Below, piece by piece: positions 53,856 to 62,450 of a stretch of DNA of 64,000 nt. Below the pieces are notes generated by a model. It had not been told where the DNA came from, ran no database searches, and worked only from the letters and a program-made list of their open reading frames with translations. The position numbers and the translations under genes are program-made. Positions within the stretch are counted from its first letter, which is position 1. Each line of letters opens with the position of its first letter. Origin of the DNA: Streptomyces barringtoniae (GTDB lineage Bacteria > Actinomycetota > Actinomycetes > Streptomycetales > Streptomycetaceae); contig NZ_JAJHNP010000003.1 of NCBI RefSeq assembly GCF_020819595.1, positions 248,001 through 312,000 on the forward strand, written 5' to 3'.

Positions 53856-54093
53856 GCCGGGCCAGCACCCGGCGCCGCGTCAGCCGTAGGTCCTCCGCAC
53901 CCAGCAGGCCGAGGAGCGGGATATTGCGCACCCGCCGACCGGGGTCCGCCACGAGCCCGGCACCGCGGACCGGATCGAGCAGCGGCTCGGCAAGCGGCAT
54001 CACCGTGCGCCGGCCCCAGGAGCGCTCGCAGGAGTGGCCGAAGGGCAGATACCCGGGAGCGGACGCCTCCCGTCGCAGGGACCGGTGATCCAC
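53788..54093 (-). pseudogene. Possible cytochrome P450 C-terminal fragment
   Basis: The minus-strand frame reads PGYLPFGHSCERSWGRRTVMPLAEPLLDPV... and continues with GRRVRNIPLLGLLGAEDLRLTRRR, reminiscent of the haem-binding end and tail of a P450. The haem-binding loop would be FGHSCERSWG, in which the expected Cys is Ser. There is no upstream P450 domain, and the end overlaps the DMT gene. If real, it is a dead fragment; the resemblance is weak. Confidence 0.25.
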
Positions 54094-54198
54094 CGGCAGG
54101 AGATCTGCCGAATGCGGCCGTACGCGACGCGCGCTGCAGTCGGTCCGGGTGGGCCCGTGCGGCCCCTGCAGGAACCCTGTCCAGCGGTGATCGTCTCT

Positions 54199-54813
54199 CT
54201 ACCGTCCCGCGATCCCGTCGATCCACATCTGGAGGCGTTCGCCCTGGGCGGCCATCAGGCCGGGGTCGCGCAGGGTGTTGGTGAGGACGGACATGCCCTG
54301 GTAGGCCGCGACGAGCTCGACGGCGAGGGCGGCGGCGTCGGCGCGGCCCAGCTGGGCGAACTGGGACTCCACCCAGTCGAGCAGGGCCTGCATGACGTTG
54401 GCCGCGGCCCGGTCCAAACCGTCGTCCCGCTTGTCGAGTTCGGTGGCGAGGGTGCCGAAGGGACAGCCGAAGCGGGCCGCGGTCTCGCGCTGGTCGACCC
54501 AGCCCGCGACGAGGGCCTTCAGCCGGGTGGCCGGATCCGGGAGCGTGTCCAGCCGGCCCGTGAGCGCCTCCAGCTGCTCGCAGTGGGCGTCCACCGCTGC
54601 TTCGACCAGCTGGTCCTTGGTCTTGAAGTAGTAGTAGACGTTCCCGAGCGGCACCTCGGCGGTGCGGGCGATGTCGCCGAGGGTGGTCTTCTCCACACCC
54701 TGCTCATGGAAGACCTGGACGGCCGCCTGGACCAGGCGCTCACGCTTGCCACCCCGGCCGGATCGGCCGGGCCGCGCGGTTCGGGCCGCGGCGGCGGAAT
54801 CTGAGTCAGTCAC
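54199..54813 (-). CDS. TetR family transcriptional regulator
   Basis: A 204-residue TetR regulator of the TetR_C subgroup with DNA-binding region KRERLVQAAVQVFHEQGVEKTTLGDIARTAEVPLGNVYYYFKTKDQLVEAAVDAHC (about residues 22-75). GTG 54813 is chosen over a longer frame because a TATCCT -10 is seven bases upstream and no ribosome site is seen, which suggests leaderless translation. It is divergent from an NAD(P)-binding oxidoreductase gene. The two share a pair of identical-type operators. Confidence 0.9.
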   Translation of the reverse strand: MTDSDSAAAARTARPGRSGRGGKRERLVQAAVQVFHEQGVEKTTLGDIARTAEVPLGNVYYYFKTKDQLVEAAVDAHCEQLEALTGRLDTLPDPATRLKALVAGWVDQRETAARFGCPFGTLATELDKRDDGLDRAAANVMQALLDWVESQFAQLGRADAAALAVELVAAYQGMSVLTNTLRDPGLMAAQGERLQMWIDGIAGR

Positions 54814-54822
54814 CTGACTAAG
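54801..54822 (-). promoter_or_regulatory. TetR operator at its own start codon
   Basis: Half sites AGTCAG-N4-CTGACT (54804-54819) with flanks give the 22-bp element CTTAGTCAG-N4-CTGACTCAG on the minus strand. It covers the GTG and adjoins the -10 TATCCT. The same element recurs at 54859-54880. Confidence 0.75.
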
Positions 54823-54858
54823 GATAGACAACGGCTGCGCCACGGACTACGGTCTCGA

Positions 54859-54880
54859 CTTAGTTAGCCAACTAACTCAG
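54859..54880 (+). promoter_or_regulatory. TetR operator before the NAD(P)-binding oxidoreductase
   Basis: CTTAGTTAG-N4-CTAACTCAG, with core AGTTAG-N4-CTAACT (54862-54877), is a near copy of the element at 54801-54822 but in the opposite orientation, 14 bases before the ATG of the oxidoreductase. Confidence 0.75.
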
Positions 54881-54893
54881 TCGAGGAGATGTC

Positions 54894-55715
54894 ATGATCG
54901 CTGTCACGGGTGCCACGGGGAACGTCGGACGGGCCCTGGTCGCCACGTTGGTCCGGGCCGGGGAGACGGTGACGGCCGTCGCCCGGCGCATCGGCGTGGA
55001 GGACGTGCCGCCGGGTGTGCGGCCCGTCGCCGCCGATCTCGGGGAGCCGCAGAGCCTCACCCCCGCACTGGAGGGCGCCAAGGCACTGTTCCTGCTCGTG
55101 GCCGGAGAGGATCCGGGCGGCATCCTGCGCCGGGCCGCCGCGGCCGGCGTGGCGAAGGTGGTGCTGCTGTCCTCGCAGGGCGTGGGCACCCGGCCGGACA
55201 CGTACACGCACGCGGGACGCTTCGAGGCGGCGGTGGCCGAGTCGGGGCTGCCGTTCACCGTGCTGCGCTCGGGCGGGCTGGCTTCCAACGCGCTGGCCTG
55301 GGCCGAGCCGGTCCGCCGGTACCGCACGGCGGCGGCGCCGTTCGCCGATGTGGCACTGCCGTTCGTCGACCCGGACGACGTCGCCGCGGTGGCGGCGGCC
55401 GTACTGCGCGAGCACGGCCACGACGGCGCCACGTACACGCTGACCGGCCCGGAGCCCACCACCCCGCGCCGGCGGGCCGCGGCGATCGCCGCCGCGCTCG
55501 GGGAGCCGGTGACATTCGTGGAGCAGAGCCGCGAGGAGGCCCGCGCGCAGTTGGTCCGGTTCATGCCGCCCGCCATCGCCGAGGGCACGCTCGACGTCCT
55601 GGGCGCGCCCACCCCGGAGGAGCAGGCGGTCGGCGCGGACGTGGCGCGCCTGCTCGGCCGGCCCGCGACCCCCTTCTCCGTCTGGGCGGCACGCAACGTG
55701 GCGGCGTTCCGCTGA
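54894..55715 (+). CDS. NAD(P)-binding oxidoreductase, NmrA/SDR-like
   Basis: A 273-residue Rossmann-fold protein of the NmrA/atypical SDR family. The NAD(P)-binding motif is at the N-terminus: MIAVTGATGNVGRALVATLVRAGETVTAVAR, followed by ALFLLVAGEDPGGILRRAAAAGVAKVVLLSSQG and an RSGGLASNALAW active-site-side region. There is no classical YxxxK. It may be a quinone or enone reductase or a redox sensor. ATG 54894 has GAGGAG six bases upstream. It is divergent from tetR and is almost certainly its main target. Confidence 0.88.
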   Translation: MIAVTGATGNVGRALVATLVRAGETVTAVARRIGVEDVPPGVRPVAADLGEPQSLTPALEGAKALFLLVAGEDPGGILRRAAAAGVAKVVLLSSQGVGTRPDTYTHAGRFEAAVAESGLPFTVLRSGGLASNALAWAEPVRRYRTAAAPFADVALPFVDPDDVAAVAAAVLREHGHDGATYTLTGPEPTTPRRRAAAIAAALGEPVTFVEQSREEARAQLVRFMPPAIAEGTLDVLGAPTPEEQAVGADVARLLGRPATPFSVWAARNVAAFR

Positions 55716-56264
55716 TCCGCACCTCCCAAGAGGGGATCCCCGCGAACCCGCCCGGTGAGCGGCGGGGGTACGGCTGGGATGCCGGGGGGATGAGCGAGGA
55801 GACGGGACGCGTCGACGGCGACAGCGTGTGCCCGGGCAGGTACGCAGGTGTCGAGCGCTAGCGCCGCTTCCGGCTCGCCGCCCCGCCCACGCCGTCGGCG
55901 GTGACCGCACCCGACTGATCACCGATCACTGTCTGCCGGGCACGCGCCCGAGGCTCCGTCGCGCCGAATCGCCGGACACCACCGCCGAGTTGAAGATCAC
56001 GCAGGGTCACGGCCGGGCCCGCGACCCGCGAGCCCGTCGAACGCCGGGGCCAGGACGCCTGCCCGGCCGAGTCCCACGCAACGGTCCGGCCCGGGCGCCG
56101 TAGAGCCACCGGACGGGTGACGTGCGCGAGGCCGGGCGGCCGCATTGCGCGCCACACCGCATCCGATTAACCAGTTTGTATATTTATCTCCCCTATGGTG
56201 CAGGGTGACGGGATTTTCGGCTGAAGGTGTGCGCGCAACGCGTCGCGCCAGGGCGCGGATTGGG
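55716..56264. other. Non-coding stretch, about 550 bases
   Basis: Between the NmrA-like gene and the deacetylase no supported gene is seen. A 24-codon ORF at 55790-55861 has a G-rich site but no known family. The last 120 bases include AT-rich sequence (about 56160-56200) that probably holds the deacetylase promoter. Confidence 0.6.
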
Positions 56265-56273
56265 ATGGTGGCC

Positions 56274-57542
56274 ATGAGCGGGATCAGCCGCCGGACCGTG
56301 GCACGCCTCGGTCTCGGCGCCGGCATCGGTGTGGCCGGCGTGTCGTTCGCCGCATGCGGTGGCGGGGGCGGACGGGACGGCTCCCCCGGGAGCCCGGACG
56401 AGGAGGGGGTGTACCGGCCGATCGGGGACGGGTCGACGTCGTACACCGGCCGCCAGCCGCACCAGCCCGCCTCGCCCGCGGCCCTCGAACCCGGCCGGAC
56501 ACCGCCGCAGTTCGTGGTGTTCTCCTGGGACGGCGCCGGCGAGCTGGGCACCGGCCTGTTCCCCCGCTTCCTGGAGCTCGCCCGCGCCCAGGGCGCGCAC
56601 ATGACCTTCTTCCTGTCCGGCCTCTATCTCCTGCCGGAGGACAAGAAACGGCTCTACGACCCGCCGAACAACCCGCTCGGCGCCTCGGACATCGGCTACC
56701 TCACCGACGCACACCTCAAGGACACGCTGAAGTACGTCCGGCAGGCCTGGCTGGACGGCCACGAGATCGGCACCCACTTCAACGGTCACTTCTGCACCGG
56801 CCCCGGATCGGTGGCCAACTGGACGCCGGCGCAGTGGGGTGCGGAGATCGAGCAGGCGAGGTCCTTCGTCAAGTCGTGGCGGACGCACACCGGTTGGCAC
56901 GACGAACCGTCACTCCCCTTCGACTACGACAAGGAGCTCGTGGGCGGCCGCACCCCCTGTCTGCTCGGGCAGGAGAGCCTGCTTCCGGTGGCCCGTGAAC
57001 TCGGCTGGCGTTACGACGCCTCCTCACCGGGCGGGCTGCAACGCTGGCCGCGGAGGCGGGGCGGCGTCTGGGACCTGCCGCTGCAGAGCATCCCCTTTCC
57101 CGGGCACACGTTCGAGGTGCTGTCCATGGACTACAACATGCTGGCGAACCAGTCCAAGACCACGACGCGGGCGCCTTCCTACAACTACCCCTACTGGCGG
57201 GCCCAGGCGACACAGTCGTACCTGGCCGGATTCCAGCGGGCGTACGAGACCAACCGGGCGCCGCTGTTCATCGGCAACCACTTCGAGCACTGGAACGGCG
57301 GCATCTACATGGACGCGGCCGAGGAGGCGCTCCGGCAGATCGCCGGCCGGGAGGACGTGCGTCTGGTCTCCTTCCGGCAGCTCGTCGACTGGCTCGACGC
57401 CCAGGACCCGGAGATCCTCGCGAAGCTGCGCAGCCTCGAGGTCGGTGAGAAGCCGGAGGGCGGGTGGAGCGCGTTCCTGCGCCCCGAGAAGCGCGCAGGA
57501 GGCGGGGCGGGCAGCGACGGGCAGCGGACGGAGCAGCGCTGA
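56274..57542 (+). CDS. Polysaccharide deacetylase-like lipoprotein (Tat)
   Basis: A 422-residue exported protein. The N-terminus SRRTVARLGLGAGIGVAGVSFAACGGGG has a twin-arginine motif and a lipobox-like AAC, so it is likely Tat-exported and lipid-anchored. The rest is a NodB-like deacetylase barrel: PPQFVVFSWDGAGELG (motif with the metal Asp), GAHMTFFLSGLYLL, HEIGTHFNGHFC (His motif), and RLVSFRQLVDWLDAQDPEIL. The distribution of the metal and base residues is unusual for a classical chitin deacetylase. It probably modifies wall or extracellular polysaccharide. ATG 56274 (or 56265) is preferred over a longer in-frame read. Confidence 0.88.
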   Translation: MSGISRRTVARLGLGAGIGVAGVSFAACGGGGGRDGSPGSPDEEGVYRPIGDGSTSYTGRQPHQPASPAALEPGRTPPQFVVFSWDGAGELGTGLFPRFLELARAQGAHMTFFLSGLYLLPEDKKRLYDPPNNPLGASDIGYLTDAHLKDTLKYVRQAWLDGHEIGTHFNGHFCTGPGSVANWTPAQWGAEIEQARSFVKSWRTHTGWHDEPSLPFDYDKELVGGRTPCLLGQESLLPVARELGWRYDASSPGGLQRWPRRRGGVWDLPLQSIPFPGHTFEVLSMDYNMLANQSKTTTRAPSYNYPYWRAQATQSYLAGFQRAYETNRAPLFIGNHFEHWNGGIYMDAAEEALRQIAGREDVRLVSFRQLVDWLDAQDPEILAKLRSLEVGEKPEGGWSAFLRPEKRAGGGAGSDGQRTEQR

Positions 57543-57647
57543 ACGGCCGTCCCGTCAAGCACCTGTCCACCACCACCCGGTCAAGGCCACTTACCGCCGA
57601 CTGGACTTCGTCGGGGCGGAACCACGGGCGGCCCGTCCGGCCGAGAG

Positions 57648-58151
57648 GTGGTCGCCGGGGTGAGCGACTCGCTCGCCGGGCTGGCCGCGTTGCGACGCGG
57701 CTTGCAGGAGGCCCGCAGAACCGGCCGCACGCTGATGGCCGTGCGAGCCTGGGAACCGCCCGAGGGCGACTCTCTCTACCGACGCCGGCCCGAGCCCTCG
57801 TGGGCCCGGCTGTCGGACGCCGAGGCAGGTCGGCGGCTGGACCGGGCCTTCGAACCGGCGGCCGGCGGGCCCCCGGCCGGCCCGCGGATCGTACGGCGGA
57901 TCGTCAGGGACCCCGCGGGGCCGGTGCTCTGGTCGCATCGTCCCCGGACGAACTGCTGGTCCGGCATGGCCAGACCGCGGGGCCCGGCGGCCCGGCTGCA
58001 CCGCAGGCCGGTGCACCGGCACATCCCGGCCCGGGCCCGGTGCGAGGTCCTGGTCGTGGCCGGCCCCCGGCTGCTGCCGCGCGAGGCGAGGATCCTGCCC
58101 CGCGCCGGACAAGGGAAGCGTCGGGGCAGGGCGACGGGCCTGGTGACGTGA
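57648..58151 (+). pseudogene. Usp-like gene with compensating frameshifts
   Basis: The GTG at 57648 begins VVAGVSDSLAGLAALRRGLQEARRTGRTLMAVRAWEPPEGD, the universal stress protein start. The end LHRRPVHRHIPARARCEVLVVAGPRLLPREARIL also fits Usp. In between, the segment WSHRPRTNCWSGMARPRG makes no sense, whereas a one-base shift gives LVASSPDELLVRHG, the expected Usp sequence (typically LLVVGTRGRG). Two frame changes therefore cancel and the ORF stays open for 167 residues. The product would have an altered ATP-binding core. Either it is a decaying gene or the sequence contains errors. Confidence 0.55.
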
Positions 58152-58158
58152 GCCCGGA

Positions 58159-58179
58159 CGGGCCCGTGCCGTGGGCCCG
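58159..58179. terminator. Hairpin between Usp-like ORF and RidA
   Basis: CGGGCCC (58159-58165) pairs with GGGCCCG (58173-58179) over a 7-base loop, between two convergent genes. It is short but well placed. Confidence 0.5.
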
Positions 58180-58196
58180 CCGTGACGCGGGTGGGA

Positions 58197-58586
58197 TCAA
58201 CCGGCGTGGCGGCGGGCGTCCACCTCGATCTCGATCTTCATACGAGGATCGGCGAGGCCGCACTCCAGCATGGTGGCGGCCGGGCGGACGGCGCCGAAGC
58301 AGCGGCGCAGCACCGGCCAGCAGGGTTCGAAGTCCGCGCGGTCGGGCAGCAGATAGCGCACCCGCACCACGTCGGCGAAGGTGCACTTCGCCTCGGTGAG
58401 CGCGGCCCCGATGTTGCGCAGGCACTGCTCGGCCTGCTCCACGACGTCGTCCGAGATCGTCATGGTGGTGTAGTCGAACCCGGTGGTCCCGGACACATGC
58501 ACCCAGTCGCCGTCGACCACGGCACGGGCGTAACCGATCTGCTCCTCGAAGGTCGAGCCGCCGAGGATGGCGCGTCGCTCTGTCAT
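58197..58586 (-). CDS. RidA family protein
   Basis: A 129-residue YjgF/YER057c/UK114 (RidA) family protein. These hydrolyse reactive 2-aminoacrylate-type imines formed by PLP enzymes, or act in catabolic pathways. Conserved parts are YARAVVDGDWVHVSGTTGFD, DVVEQAEQCLRNIGAALTEAKCTFADVVRVRYLLPD and MLECGLADPRMKIEIEVDARR, with the anion-binding Arg near the C-terminus. It is divergent from a LysR regulator, which probably controls it; the substrate is unknown. Confidence 0.93.
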   Translation of the reverse strand: MTERRAILGGSTFEEQIGYARAVVDGDWVHVSGTTGFDYTTMTISDDVVEQAEQCLRNIGAALTEAKCTFADVVRVRYLLPDRADFEPCWPVLRRCFGAVRPAATMLECGLADPRMKIEIEVDARRHAG

Positions 58587-58644
58587 GCGCGGAACGCTAG
58601 GTGAGCTGCGCCGATACGTCTAATACGGACTTCTGGATGAGCTG

Positions 58645-58660
58645 ATATCTCTGGGGATAT
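58645..58660 (+). promoter_or_regulatory. Inverted repeat at the LysR start
   Basis: ATATC (58645-58649)-N6-GATAT (58656-58660) overlaps the ATG of the LysR gene at 58659. It could be an autoregulatory site for the divergent ridA/lysR pair. Confidence 0.4.
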
Positions 58661-59618
58661 GGACCGCCCGGAACTCCCGCTCCCCCAGCTGCACGCCTTC
58701 GTCGTACTCACCGAGGAACTGCACTTCGGCCGTGCCGCCGCCCGCCTGGGCATCGCCCAGCCCCCGTTGAGCCAGCAGATCCGCCGGCTGGAGGAGAGGG
58801 TCGGGTACGCGCTCTTCGACCGTGAACCGGGACGCGTCCGGCTCACCCCGGCCGGCGGTGCGCTGCTGCCGGCCGCCCGGCAGGCCCTGGCCGGGCTGGC
58901 CGACGGGCTGGCCGCGGCGCGGGCCGTGGGCAGCGGCCGGTCCGGGCGGCTGCGGATCGGCTTCGCCGCCTCACTGGCCCTGACCGTCCTGCCGGGCCTG
59001 CTCCGCGACTTCCGCCGGCGGTTCCCCGACGCACATCTCGACATCCGCGAGATGACCACGGCGCCGCAGCTCGACGCCCTGCGCGACAGGACGATCGACA
59101 TCGGCCTGCTGCGGGAACCCCCGGCCGATGTGTCCGAGCTGGGTTTCCGGACCGTGTTCAGCGAACCGTTCGTGGCCGTGCTGCCGGCAGCCCACCCACT
59201 GGCCGCCCAACGGACGGTGCGGCCCGCGCAGTTGGCGGACGAGCGGTTCGTCCTGCTGCCGCGCGCCGTCGGCCCGCAGTTGTACGACCGGATCACCGGC
59301 CTGTGCGAGGAGGCGGGGTTCACGCCGCGGATCTCGCAGCACGCGGTGGAGTGGCAGACGGTGTGCGCCCTGGTGGAGACGGGGCTGGGGGTGTCAGTGG
59401 CGCCGGCGAGCATCCGGCGCATCCGGCTCAGGGGCGTGGCCTTCCGTCGGATCGCCCCCGGCACGGCTCGTACGCGGGTCGCCGTCGCATGGCGCACGAG
59501 CGACCGCAATCCCCTGATCGCGCCCCTGCTGGAGACGATCGACCGGAACCCGCGGTCCGCGCCCCGAACGCGGCCGCGTGCCGTCACCCCTCCGGCCGCA
59601 CCGGATGCCTGCTCATGA
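58659..59618 (+). CDS. LysR family transcriptional regulator
   Basis: A 319-residue LysR regulator. The winged HTH is LPLPQLHAFVVLTEELHFGRAAARLGIAQPPLSQQIRRLEERVGYALFDRE and the effector domain starts SGRLRIGFAASLALTVLPGLL. It is divergent from ridA with 72 bases between, so ridA is its likely target. The 3' end overlaps the last 35 bases of the convergent AhpD-like gene. ATG 58659 is the only start keeping the HTH intact. Confidence 0.92.
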   Translation: MDRPELPLPQLHAFVVLTEELHFGRAAARLGIAQPPLSQQIRRLEERVGYALFDREPGRVRLTPAGGALLPAARQALAGLADGLAAARAVGSGRSGRLRIGFAASLALTVLPGLLRDFRRRFPDAHLDIREMTTAPQLDALRDRTIDIGLLREPPADVSELGFRTVFSEPFVAVLPAAHPLAAQRTVRPAQLADERFVLLPRAVGPQLYDRITGLCEEAGFTPRISQHAVEWQTVCALVETGLGVSVAPASIRRIRLRGVAFRRIAPGTARTRVAVAWRTSDRNPLIAPLLETIDRNPRSAPRTRPRAVTPPAAPDACS

Positions 59619-60066
59619 TCGAGACCCGGTTGAAGGCGTTGATGGTGACGGCCACCCAGATCACGGCCGCCGTCTGGTCGTCGGTGAGCACGTCCCGCGC
59701 CGCCGCGTAGGCGGCGTCCTGCGCTGCGGCGTCCGCGGCGGCGGTGGTCGCCTCGGCAAGCGCCAGGGCGGCCCGTTCGGCCGGCGTGAACAGCTCGGTC
59801 TCGCGCCAGGCGGCGAGCACGCCCAGGCGCTCCGGGGTGTCACCGGCCCGCAGCGCGGCGCGGGTGTGCACGTGCAGGCAGTAGGCGCAGCCGTTGATCT
59901 GCGACACACGGAGGTTGACCAGCTCCACCAGGGTGCGGTCCAGGCCGGCCTCGGCGGCGGTCGCCCGGACCGCCTCCGACGTCTGCACCAGCGCGTGGTA
60001 CGCCTTGGGGCTCTGCTTGTCGATGAAGATCCGCCGCGTGGCGCCGGCCGTGACGGGACTGCTCAA
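59584..60066 (-). CDS. Carboxymuconolactone decarboxylase/AhpD-like protein
   Basis: A 160-residue alkylhydroperoxidase D-like protein. The active-site CxxC and histidine are in LRVSQINGCAYCLHVHTRAALRAGDTPERLG, the hallmark of the CMD/AhpD family, and the ending DDQTAAVIWVAVTINAFNRVSIMSRHPV is typical. It may scavenge peroxides or act in redox signalling. TTG 60066 is the preferred start because GAGGAG lies upstream; a Met-start ORF begins at the same codon. It is separated by about 270 bases from the Tet(M)-type gene, and the gap contains that gene's leader ORF. Confidence 0.9.
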   Translation of the reverse strand: MSSPVTAGATRRIFIDKQSPKAYHALVQTSEAVRATAAEAGLDRTLVELVNLRVSQINGCAYCLHVHTRAALRAGDTPERLGVLAAWRETELFTPAERAALALAEATTAAADAAAQDAAYAAARDVLTDDQTAAVIWVAVTINAFNRVSIMSRHPVRPEG

Positions 60067-60271
60067 CCTGGACTCCTCCGGCTGCGGTGGCCGACCACCC
60101 TGATTGTTGAATCCAAAACTATCACGACCTGGCGCTCGCCGGCCTCGTCACGAACAGCGTCTCAGGCGTCACCGCGCCCGCGGCGAGCGGCCGGGCCGAA
60201 ATTCCCTCGCCGCCCGATGTCCGATGTGCCAGGCTTGCGGAAGCAGCCCTCTGTGACCAAGGAGCCGACCG

Positions 60272-60394
60272 ATGCGCCGACAGTTCATGTCCCACACGAA
60301 AGGAATCGCCATCGACCTGAAGGACATGACACTCTGTGCGCACCACCTCTCGCACCCTGAACCTGGGGATCCTGGCACATGTCGACGCCGGTAA
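60272..60394 (+). CDS. Upstream ORF overlapping the ribosomal-protection gene
   Basis: A 40-codon ORF with a good ribosome site: GGAG seven bases before its ATG. It starts MRRQFMSHTKGIAIDLKDMT and runs to a TAA at 60392, reading through the start codon of the next gene (GTG 60336) in a different frame; the overlap is 59 bases. The ribosome site of that gene (GAAGGA at 60319-60324) is inside this ORF. The arrangement is typical of a leader peptide that controls an antibiotic-protection gene by translational coupling or ribosome stalling. The peptide itself is not recognised, so its function is inference. Confidence 0.45.
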   Translation: MRRQFMSHTKGIAIDLKDMTLCAHHLSHPEPGDPGTCRRR

Positions 60395-62309
60395 GACGAG
60401 CCTGACCGAGCGGCTGCTGTACGCGGCCGGGGTCATCGACGAGATCGGCAGCGTCGACGCGGGCAGTACGCGGACCGACACGCTGGAGCTGGAACGCCGC
60501 CGTGGCATCACCATCAAGACCGCGGTCGCCAACTTCCCGCTGGGCAGCGGCACTTCGGCCGTCTCGGTGAATCTGGTCGACACCCCTGGACACCCGGACT
60601 TCATCGCCGAGGTCGAACGCGTCCTCGGCGTCCTGGACGGCGCGGTGCTCGTCGTCTCCGCCGTGGAGGGCGTGCAGCCGCAGTCCCGCGTGCTGATGCG
60701 GACACTGAAACGGCTCGGGATCCCCACGCTGCTGTTCATCAACAAGGCCGACCGGCGCGGCGCCGACGACGGCCGCGTTCTGCGCGAGATCGAGCGCAGG
60801 CTCGCCGTACCCGTGATCCCCATGGGGCGGATCGTCGGCGGCGTCGGCACGGCCGAGGCACGGGCCGTACCCTTCGCTCCCGAGGACACCACCTTCACGC
60901 AGCGCCTCCTGGACGCACTCAGCCTCCGCGACGACACACTGCTCGGCGCGTACGTCACCGACGCGCGCTCCGTCACGTACGAGCGGCTGCGTGCCGCGCT
61001 CGCCGCGCAGACCCGCGCCGGGCAGATCCATCCGGTCTACGTCGGCTCGGCGATCACCGGCACGGGAATCGCCGAACTCATCGAGGGCGTGAGGGAATTC
61101 CTGCCCGCGGGGCGGGGCGATGCCGAAGGTCCGCTGTCGGGGCGGGTGTTCAAGGTGGAACGCGGCGCGAGCGGCGAGAAGATCTCCTACGTCCGGCTGT
61201 TCTCCGGCGAACTCGGAGTCCGCGAGCGCGTGCCGGTCGCGGGGCGCGAGGGCAGGGTCACGGACCTGGCCGTCTTCGACCGGGGTGCGGTGGAGCACCG
61301 GAGGTCGGTACGAGCCGGTCAGATCGCGATGCTGCGCGGTCTCGCCGACGTACGAATCGGGGACGAGATCGGGCGGGAGCCGGACGACCGCCCGTACCAG
61401 CACGTCTTCGCGCCGCCTTCGCTGGAGACGGTCGTGGTGCCCGCCGACCGTGCCGACAAGGGCGCGCTGCACCTGGCCCTGACCCAACTCGCCGAGCAGG
61501 ACCCGCTGATCGGGCTGCGCCAGGATCCGGAGGGCCAGGATCTGTCCGTCTCTCTGTACGGCGAGGTGCAGAAGGAGGTCCTCGCCACCACTCTGGCGGA
61601 GGAGTACGGGCTCGCGGTCGCGTTCAGGGAGACCACCCCGATCTGCGTGGAGCGCGTCACCGGGACGGGAGCGGCGTACGAGATCCTCGACCACGACGGC
61701 AACCCCTTCCTGGCCACCGTGGGTCTGCGCGTGGAGCCGGGCCCCGTCGGCGGCGGGGTCGTCTTCCGCCGCGAAGTCGAGCTCGGCTCGCTCCCGCTGG
61801 GCTACATGCGCGCCGTCGAGGAGACGGTCCACACCACGCTGCGGCAGGGGCTGTACGGCTGGCAGGTGCCCGACTGTGTGGTGACGATGACCCACTCGGG
61901 CTTCTGCAGCATCCGCAGCACCGCCGGCGCGTTCCGGGGCCTGACCCCGCTGGTCCTCATGACGGCGCTGCACCGGGCCGGGACCGTCGTACACGAACCG
62001 ATGCACCGCTTCCGCCTGGAGTTCCCGCAGGACGCCTACGCGGCCGTGTCGCCGGCGCTGGGGCGCCGCCGCGCCCTCGCGGACCCGCCCGTGGCGCTCG
62101 GGGACGCGTACGTCGTCGAGGGCCACGTCCCCGCGGACCAGGTGCACGGCCTGGAAGCCGAGCTGCCCGAACTCACCGGCGGCGAGGGCGTCCTGGAGAC
62201 GGCCTTCGACCACCACCGCCCGGCCACGGCTCCGCGAACCCGCAGACGCACCGACCACAACCCACTGCACCGCGAGGAATACCTGCTGCACGCGCATCGG
62301 AGGGTGTGA
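60336..62309 (+). CDS. Tet(M)-type ribosomal protection GTPase
   Basis: A 657-residue EF-G-like translation factor of the Tet(M)/OtrA ribosomal protection family, which uses GTP to eject tetracycline from the ribosome. G1 is ILAHVDAGKTSLTERLLYAAG, followed by TDTLELERRRGITIKTAVANF (switch I), DTPGHPDFIAEVERVLGVLDGAVLVVSAVEGVQPQSRVLMRTLKRLGIPTLLFINKADRRG (G3, G4). EF-G-like domains III-V follow and the length is right for the family. GTG 60336 has GAAGGA 11 bases upstream; the start sits in an overlapping upstream ORF. Many Streptomyces carry such genes whether or not they make tetracyclines; no biosynthetic genes are here. Confidence 0.9.
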   Translation: MRTTSRTLNLGILAHVDAGKTSLTERLLYAAGVIDEIGSVDAGSTRTDTLELERRRGITIKTAVANFPLGSGTSAVSVNLVDTPGHPDFIAEVERVLGVLDGAVLVVSAVEGVQPQSRVLMRTLKRLGIPTLLFINKADRRGADDGRVLREIERRLAVPVIPMGRIVGGVGTAEARAVPFAPEDTTFTQRLLDALSLRDDTLLGAYVTDARSVTYERLRAALAAQTRAGQIHPVYVGSAITGTGIAELIEGVREFLPAGRGDAEGPLSGRVFKVERGASGEKISYVRLFSGELGVRERVPVAGREGRVTDLAVFDRGAVEHRRSVRAGQIAMLRGLADVRIGDEIGREPDDRPYQHVFAPPSLETVVVPADRADKGALHLALTQLAEQDPLIGLRQDPEGQDLSVSLYGEVQKEVLATTLAEEYGLAVAFRETTPICVERVTGTGAAYEILDHDGNPFLATVGLRVEPGPVGGGVVFRREVELGSLPLGYMRAVEETVHTTLRQGLYGWQVPDCVVTMTHSGFCSIRSTAGAFRGLTPLVLMTALHRAGTVVHEPMHRFRLEFPQDAYAAVSPALGRRRALADPPVALGDAYVVEGHVPADQVHGLEAELPELTGGEGVLETAFDHHRPATAPRTRRRTDHNPLHREEYLLHAHRRV

Positions 62310-62450
62310 GTGGCCGGGGCCTGCCGCAGGCGCTCGTGGAGGCGTGAACCCGTGCGGCTCGCCTGCGGCCGGCACACCACCTCTGTGCTGCGACCCCGCC
62401 TTGCCGGTGGTCAAAGCCGGCGGAGCCGGGAGGGGCCGGGCCGGCTCGGC

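Noticed and set aside
55790..55861. 24-codon ORF (MSEETGRVDGDSVCPGRYAGVER) with a G-rich site upstream
   Set aside because: No family, no neighbour and no conservation visible; too short to support alone.
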